Assembly: GCF_003574085.1 (NCBI RefSeq)
Contig: NZ_QWKZ01000020.1
Location: forward strand, 1 to 34,733
Length of the DNA: 34,733 nt
Direction: 5' to 3'
From: Meiothermus luteus
GTDB lineage: Bacteria; Deinococcota; Deinococci; Deinococcales; Thermaceae
This document shows positions 30,949-34,733 of this stretch, piece after piece. How positions within the stretch are numbered: the stretch's first letter is position 1; every line of letters starts with the position of its first letter. Under the pieces are notes generated by a model. The model saw only the letters and a list, made by a program, of their open reading frames with translations, searched no databases and had not been told where the DNA came from. Made by a program: the position numbers and the translations under genes.

Positions 30949-33183
30949 TCAGCGCACGTTCAGGGTGATGGCGGCCAAGGGGGGCTCAGCCTCGGAAGCC
31001 CCAGCCTCGCGGACTTCGTAGGTAATCTCCCCAGGGCCTGGGTCAGAAAGGTAGCTCCACCCACAGGCCGCGCTCAAGGAGATTTCCCTACGGCCAACCA
31101 CCCGTTCGCCCCGCTTGACCAACACCGTGTAGCCGCTGGCCGAACCCACCCCACCGAAGCGGAAGGGCCGAGAAACGGTTCCGCCCGCCTGGAGGTTGGA
31201 AAGGGCAAAGCGCTGGCTGCAGATGGCCCCGGCCTGGGCCTCGGGCACCACCAGCGAGACCCGGGCGGCGGGAATTCCCTCGGCTCGAGCCTCATAGACC
31301 CGACTGCCCCCCGCCGGAGGCGGAACCCCCAGGCTCCACCGGCCCTCCGCATCGGCCTTTACCCGGCCCAGGCTTACCCCGTCCTCAAAGACCTCCACCT
31401 CCTGGCCTGGCGGGGCGGTGCCCTCTAGGACAAACCCCGTGGGGGCTACAGAGGCCCCCTCAGCCGGGGCGGTGATGGCCAGCCCAGGAGGGGCGAGTAG
31501 GGTGACCCTGGCTCGAGCCGCCCCCCCCTGCCCCTCCCTACGGGCCTCGTAGGTGTGCTCCCCCACTACAAGGGCCGAAGTGGGGAGCTCAAAGCGCCAG
31601 TGCCCATCCGGGCCCACCGCCACCCGGCCGACGGGGCGGCCGTTGTCAAGAATCTCTAGGCTCTCCCCCGGCCGACCGGTGCCCTCCAAGGCCAAGGGCC
31701 CTGCCGCCAGGGTGGCCCCATCGGGGGGAGCCATCAGCGTTACCCCAGCTTGGGAAAGGCCCTGCCCCGCCCCTAAGGCCCGCAGGGCCGGGCCTGGCAA
31801 CAAGGAGAGCAGCAGCAAAAGACCCATCCCCGACCACAGCACCCCAGCCCCAGGCAGCCGGGCGGCCGGGGCCATGAGTGCCTGAGTGAGGCTCAAAGGG
31901 GCCCCCACCAACGGCGCACCTGGGGCCTCTGAGCTGCCAAAACGCGCCACTGCTTCCTCGGTTTCCCTCTCTAAGGCCTCCTGGGAAGGCTCAGGCTGGG
32001 CAAAAAGGAGGAAGAAAACCCGGAGGTAGTAGTAGGCCCCCACCGCTGAGGCCACCAGGGCCAGCACCACCAGACCGTACAGCCCGGCTCGAGCTGCCTC
32101 CTGAAAGACCAGGTACTTGGCCCAAAACCCCGCCAGGGGAGGAAGCCCCAGGACCGAAAGCACCCCCAGCGCAAGCCCTCCGGCCACCAGCGGCCTGCGG
32201 TGCCAAAGCCCTCGCAACCGCTCCAGAGGCACCTCCTGGTTGGAGAGCATGGAGAGAGCGGCGAAAATCAGGCCCGTACCCAAAGCGTAGGTGAGCAGGT
32301 AAAAGGGCACCGTGGCCCCTGCGGTGGGGCCAAAAAGCCCCAACCCCAAATACCCCGCATTGGCGATGGAGGAGTAGGCAAAAAGCCGCTTGGCCTCGGT
32401 CTGGGCCAGGGCCCCAAGGTTGCCAAAGAGGACGCTTAGGGCCACCAGCACGGCCAGCCCCACCCCCCAGGCCTCCAGCCCCTGAGGGGTGAAGATGCGC
32501 AGCATAGCCGCGAAGGCCGCTGCCTTAACCGCGGTAGCCATGAAAAGCGAAACCACCGTGGGGCTGCCCTGGTACACGTCGGGGGACCACCAGTGGAAGG
32601 GCACCATGGCGGTCTTGAAGGCAAAAGCCGCCAAAATCAGGAGCAGCGCCGTGGTGTACAGCGGCCCTGAGCCGACTGCCCCGGCCATAAAGCTCCCGGT
32701 GGCCCCATAGTAAAGCGCCACCCCGTACAGGAAAACCGCAGCCCCCAAAGCGCCCAGCAAAAAATACTTGAGCCCTGCCTCAAAGCCCTTCTCGTCACGC
32801 TGCCAGGCCGAAAGCACGTATAAGGGCAGGGAAAAAATCTCCAGGGCGATGACCAGCACCACCAGGTTGGGGCTGCTGGCCATGAGGTGCATCCCGGTCA
32901 CCGCGTAGAGCACCAGTAGGGGGAACTCAAACTTCTTGGCTGGGCCCAGCAGCAGGGCCCAAAGCCCACCCAAAACCGCCACCAAGGTCAAGCCCCTGGC
33001 CAGGGGGTCAAAGCGGTAAAGTCCGCCAAAGGCCTCTACGACCTCCCCCCACCCCACCACGGCGAAAAGCCCGGCCAGCAGTAAAGCCGCCACCGATAGG
33101 ACCCGGTTGGCCTCGCGGGAGATGACGAAGGCCAGAAGCGACAGCAGGGTGGAGAAACTCGCCAGGGTATACAAAGTCAGCAT
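30949..33183 (-). CDS. nuoN: NADH-quinone oxidoreductase subunit N fused to C-terminal Ig-like domains
   Basis: NuoN is an antiporter-like, proton-pumping membrane subunit of complex I. Residues 1-395 show the NuoN core of the first 13 helices, with the FKTAMVPFHWW segment near 189-199 (key Lys) and the DVYQGSPTVVSLF motif near 202-214. A hydrophilic loop at about 396-447 precedes the last helix (about 449-466). Beyond it lie about 275 extra residues: one Ig/Big-like domain (about 480-562), a second, similar one (about 567-647; both read APPDGAT/APAEGAS, then G-RP/PPG-E, DG or DNG, and a Gly-Arg-Trp strand), and a third beta-rich domain (652-744) with two cysteines. The total of 744 residues is far above the usual 420-490. 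ATG 33183 follows GGAGGTG. It starts 31 bases after nuoM ends. Confidence 0.92.
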   Translation of the reverse strand: MLTLYTLASFSTLLSLLAFVISREANRVLSVAALLLAGLFAVVGWGEVVEAFGGLYRFDPLARGLTLVAVLGGLWALLLGPAKKFEFPLLVLYAVTGMHLMASSPNLVVLVIALEIFSLPLYVLSAWQRDEKGFEAGLKYFLLGALGAAVFLYGVALYYGATGSFMAGAVGSGPLYTTALLLILAAFAFKTAMVPFHWWSPDVYQGSPTVVSLFMATAVKAAAFAAMLRIFTPQGLEAWGVGLAVLVALSVLFGNLGALAQTEAKRLFAYSSIANAGYLGLGLFGPTAGATVPFYLLTYALGTGLIFAALSMLSNQEVPLERLRGLWHRRPLVAGGLALGVLSVLGLPPLAGFWAKYLVFQEAARAGLYGLVVLALVASAVGAYYYLRVFFLLFAQPEPSQEALERETEEAVARFGSSEAPGAPLVGAPLSLTQALMAPAARLPGAGVLWSGMGLLLLLSLLPGPALRALGAGQGLSQAGVTLMAPPDGATLAAGPLALEGTGRPGESLEILDNGRPVGRVAVGPDGHWRFELPTSALVVGEHTYEARREGQGGAARARVTLLAPPGLAITAPAEGASVAPTGFVLEGTAPPGQEVEVFEDGVSLGRVKADAEGRWSLGVPPPAGGSRVYEARAEGIPAARVSLVVPEAQAGAICSQRFALSNLQAGGTVSRPFRFGGVGSASGYTVLVKRGERVVGRREISLSAACGWSYLSDPGPGEITYEVREAGASEAEPPLAAITLNVR

Positions 33184-33214
33184 CGGACACCTCCGCTGGC
33201 TTTCAAAACCCCCT

Positions 33215-34636
33215 TCACGAGGCACCTCCAAAAAGCGCACCCAAGGCCCGCCCCAGCGGCTCCAGGTGGGCGGTGAAGAGCTTAGGGTAGAGGCCCATCA
33301 AGAGAAGTACCCCCACCGTTACCCCCGCAAAGGCCCACTCCCTGGCGTCCATGTCCGAAACCGCCTGGGCCTGCGGGGTTTCCTGGAAAAGCCGCTGAAA
33401 AGCGGTAAGGGCATAGGCCGCCGCCGCGATAACCGAGAGGAAGGCCAGGAAGGTAAGCCAAGGGGCAACCTGGTAGGCCCCCAAAAGCACCATCAGCTCA
33501 CCGGGAAAGCCCGAGAGGCCAGGTAGGCCAATCATGGCCATCAAGAGGAACATCCCCAAAACATACAACCCCGGGGCATACCGGGCCAGACCCCGCACGG
33601 GTTGGGTCTCCAAGCTCCCGGTGCGGGCGTAAACCCTCCCCACAAACAGGAACATAGCCGAGCCGTAAATCATAGAAGCCCCAAGGAGGTACAGAGCCCC
33701 CACCGCACCCTCAGGGGTTCCGCTGAAAAGCCCCAGGGCCGCCACCCCCATGTGCGATACCCCAGCGTAGGCCAGCAAGGTCTTCCAATCGGGCGCGCTG
33801 AAGGCCAGCCAAGCCGCATACAGGGCCCCAAAAGCAGCCAGGAAAAGGAGGAGCCCCTGCCACTCGCGAAATCCCTCAGGGGCCAGGGGAATGGCCCACT
33901 TGAAGAAGGCAAAGATGCCCACCTTGTAAAGCGTACCCAGGGCATCCGCCAGGCCCGAGGGGTGGTTTTGCTGGTGGAAGCTGGGCAGCCAAGCGTGAAG
34001 AGGAAACAAAGGTGTTTTGACCGCGAAGGCCACCAAAAAGCCTAAAAAGGCCCAGGTCGCCGCCGGGCCCGAAAGCGGCCTGGAGGCCAGGTCGGTGTAG
34101 AGAAAGCTCTCCGCGCCACTTATAAAGCGCACTGCAAATATTGCCGCCAGCATCGGCAGCGAGCCTACCAGGGTAAATAGGGCAAAAGTGTACACAGCCC
34201 TAAGTCGGTCTGGCCCCCCGTAGAACCACAGCATGAGGAGAGCTGGGATTAAGCTGGCCTCAAAGAAGAAGTAGAAGAAGACCAGGTCCTGGGCAGCAAA
34301 AATTCCCAGAAGCCCGGTCTGCATCAAAAGGGCATAGGCCAAAAACCGCACCGGAACATCGGCCAACCAGACCCCAAGGAGGACCACCAGGTTTACCGCC
34401 AGCCAAAGGAGAAGCCCGGCCCCATCCAGCCCCACCGCGTAGTACACCCCCGCGTCGGGGAGAAAGGGCGTCTGGCTGGCATAGGCCACCCCCTCCCCCG
34501 GGTAGCCCACAAAAAGGTAGAGGGAAACCGCTAGGCTAGCCAAAGAGGCCAAAACCGCAAAACCGCGCCCCAAGGCGGGCCAGAGCAGAAGCGCCAGGCC
34601 CGCCAGCAGGGGCAGCCAAAGCCCAAAGTGAATCAT
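33215..34636 (-). CDS. nuoM: NADH-quinone oxidoreductase subunit M
   Basis: NuoM is a proton-pumping membrane subunit of complex I. The 473-residue protein has about 14 membrane helices, with the conserved VFFYFFFEASLIPALLML helix holding the key Glu near residue 130 and the KTPLFPLHAWLPSFHQQ motif near 214-230, including the pumping Lys. It ends normally, without an extra domain. ATG 34636 overlaps the nuoL stop (ATGA), so the two are translationally coupled. Length matches the Thermus homologue (about 470). The start is unambiguous from this overlap. Confidence 0.95.
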   Translation of the reverse strand: MIHFGLWLPLLAGLALLLWPALGRGFAVLASLASLAVSLYLFVGYPGEGVAYASQTPFLPDAGVYYAVGLDGAGLLLWLAVNLVVLLGVWLADVPVRFLAYALLMQTGLLGIFAAQDLVFFYFFFEASLIPALLMLWFYGGPDRLRAVYTFALFTLVGSLPMLAAIFAVRFISGAESFLYTDLASRPLSGPAATWAFLGFLVAFAVKTPLFPLHAWLPSFHQQNHPSGLADALGTLYKVGIFAFFKWAIPLAPEGFREWQGLLLFLAAFGALYAAWLAFSAPDWKTLLAYAGVSHMGVAALGLFSGTPEGAVGALYLLGASMIYGSAMFLFVGRVYARTGSLETQPVRGLARYAPGLYVLGMFLLMAMIGLPGLSGFPGELMVLLGAYQVAPWLTFLAFLSVIAAAAYALTAFQRLFQETPQAQAVSDMDAREWAFAGVTVGVLLLMGLYPKLFTAHLEPLGRALGALFGGAS

Positions 34637-34733
34637 CGCAGCACCCCCCAGGCCAGCAAGAGCACCAAGGCTACCAGGAGCCCGGCCAGGTAGAAGCGCA
34701 AAGCGCCAGTCTCGAGCCGGGCCAGCAGGCCCC
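34633..34733 (-). CDS. nuoL: End of NADH-quinone oxidoreductase subunit L, cut by window edge
   Basis: The last 33 codons of a gene read from the right edge on the minus strand: LLARLETGALRFYLAGLL followed by a hydrophobic helix and the stop TGA at 34635-34633. This matches the C-terminal helix of NuoL. Its stop overlaps the nuoM start by two bases. The rest of the gene lies outside the window. Confidence 0.85.
   Translation of the reverse strand, partial: GLLARLETGALRFYLAGLLVALVLLLAWGVLR

Overview
The window is GC-rich, gene-dense bacterial chromosome. I read it as Thermaceae (Deinococcota), closer to the Meiothermus/Calidithermus group than certain Thermus. Reasons: a four-gene cytochrome bc cluster in the order cytochrome c, small membrane protein, Rieske, cytochrome b (the fbcCDFB order known from Thermus thermophilus); a dnaK-grpE-dnaJ operon whose DnaJ lacks the zinc finger, as in Thermus; stacked NuoL-NuoM-NuoN genes; strong GGAGG-type ribosome sites mixed with probable leaderless genes; and heavy use of CTC-GAG. 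This assignment is inference from gene content, not from a marker-gene comparison.

Layout. 1-2906 (minus): Fe3+-type solute-binding protein, a CbiM-type cobalt permease and an iron-type ABC permease that runs off the left edge. 2954-5588: a family 2 glycosyltransferase, surE, and a lone Tat-exported TRAP solute-binding protein. 5638-9018 (minus): dnaK-grpE-dnaJ chaperone operon, divergent from ftsH (9229-11103). 11156-11914: TIM-barrel isomerase-like gene. 11988-15320: structured leader, four-gene cytochrome bc operon and terminator. 15335-15841: unknown gene running convergently into cobS. 15768-20157 (minus): cobalamin operon, controlled by a compact B12 riboswitch plus terminator: ABC ATPase, unknown 111-aa protein, cobC, cobU, cobT, DUF5522-like protein, cobS. 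20161-21662: a CARF-HEPN ring-nucleotide-activated RNase gene next to a three-repeat CRISPR array with no cas genes in view. 21663-22064: AT-rich island with a perfect inverted pair of DnaA boxes and a second palindrome. 22105-23419: tRNA-Leu(GAG) and rtcB. 23407-25250 (minus): MacB-like ABC exporter pair. 25305-25921 (minus): nucleotidyltransferase and small partner. 26011-30165: alaS, ruvX, mltG. 30158-30927 (minus): rhodanese and an unknown protein. 30949-34733 (minus): end of nuoL, nuoM, and an unusual nuoN fused to three beta-type C-terminal domains.

How they fit together. Three themes stand out. Respiration: bc complex and the antiporter-like subunits of complex I, both carrying Ig-like appendages. 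Cobalamin: the lower-ligand (nucleotide loop) assembly genes CobU/CobT/CobS/CobC with an ABC ATPase under one riboswitch, plus a cobalt permease elsewhere in the window. Stress and RNA: DnaK system, FtsH, a CARF-HEPN RNase beside CRISPR, and an RNA ligase beside a tRNA.

The most unusual items are the NuoN-Ig fusion, the mutually exclusive hairpins before the bc operon, and the CRISPR/DnaA-box island.
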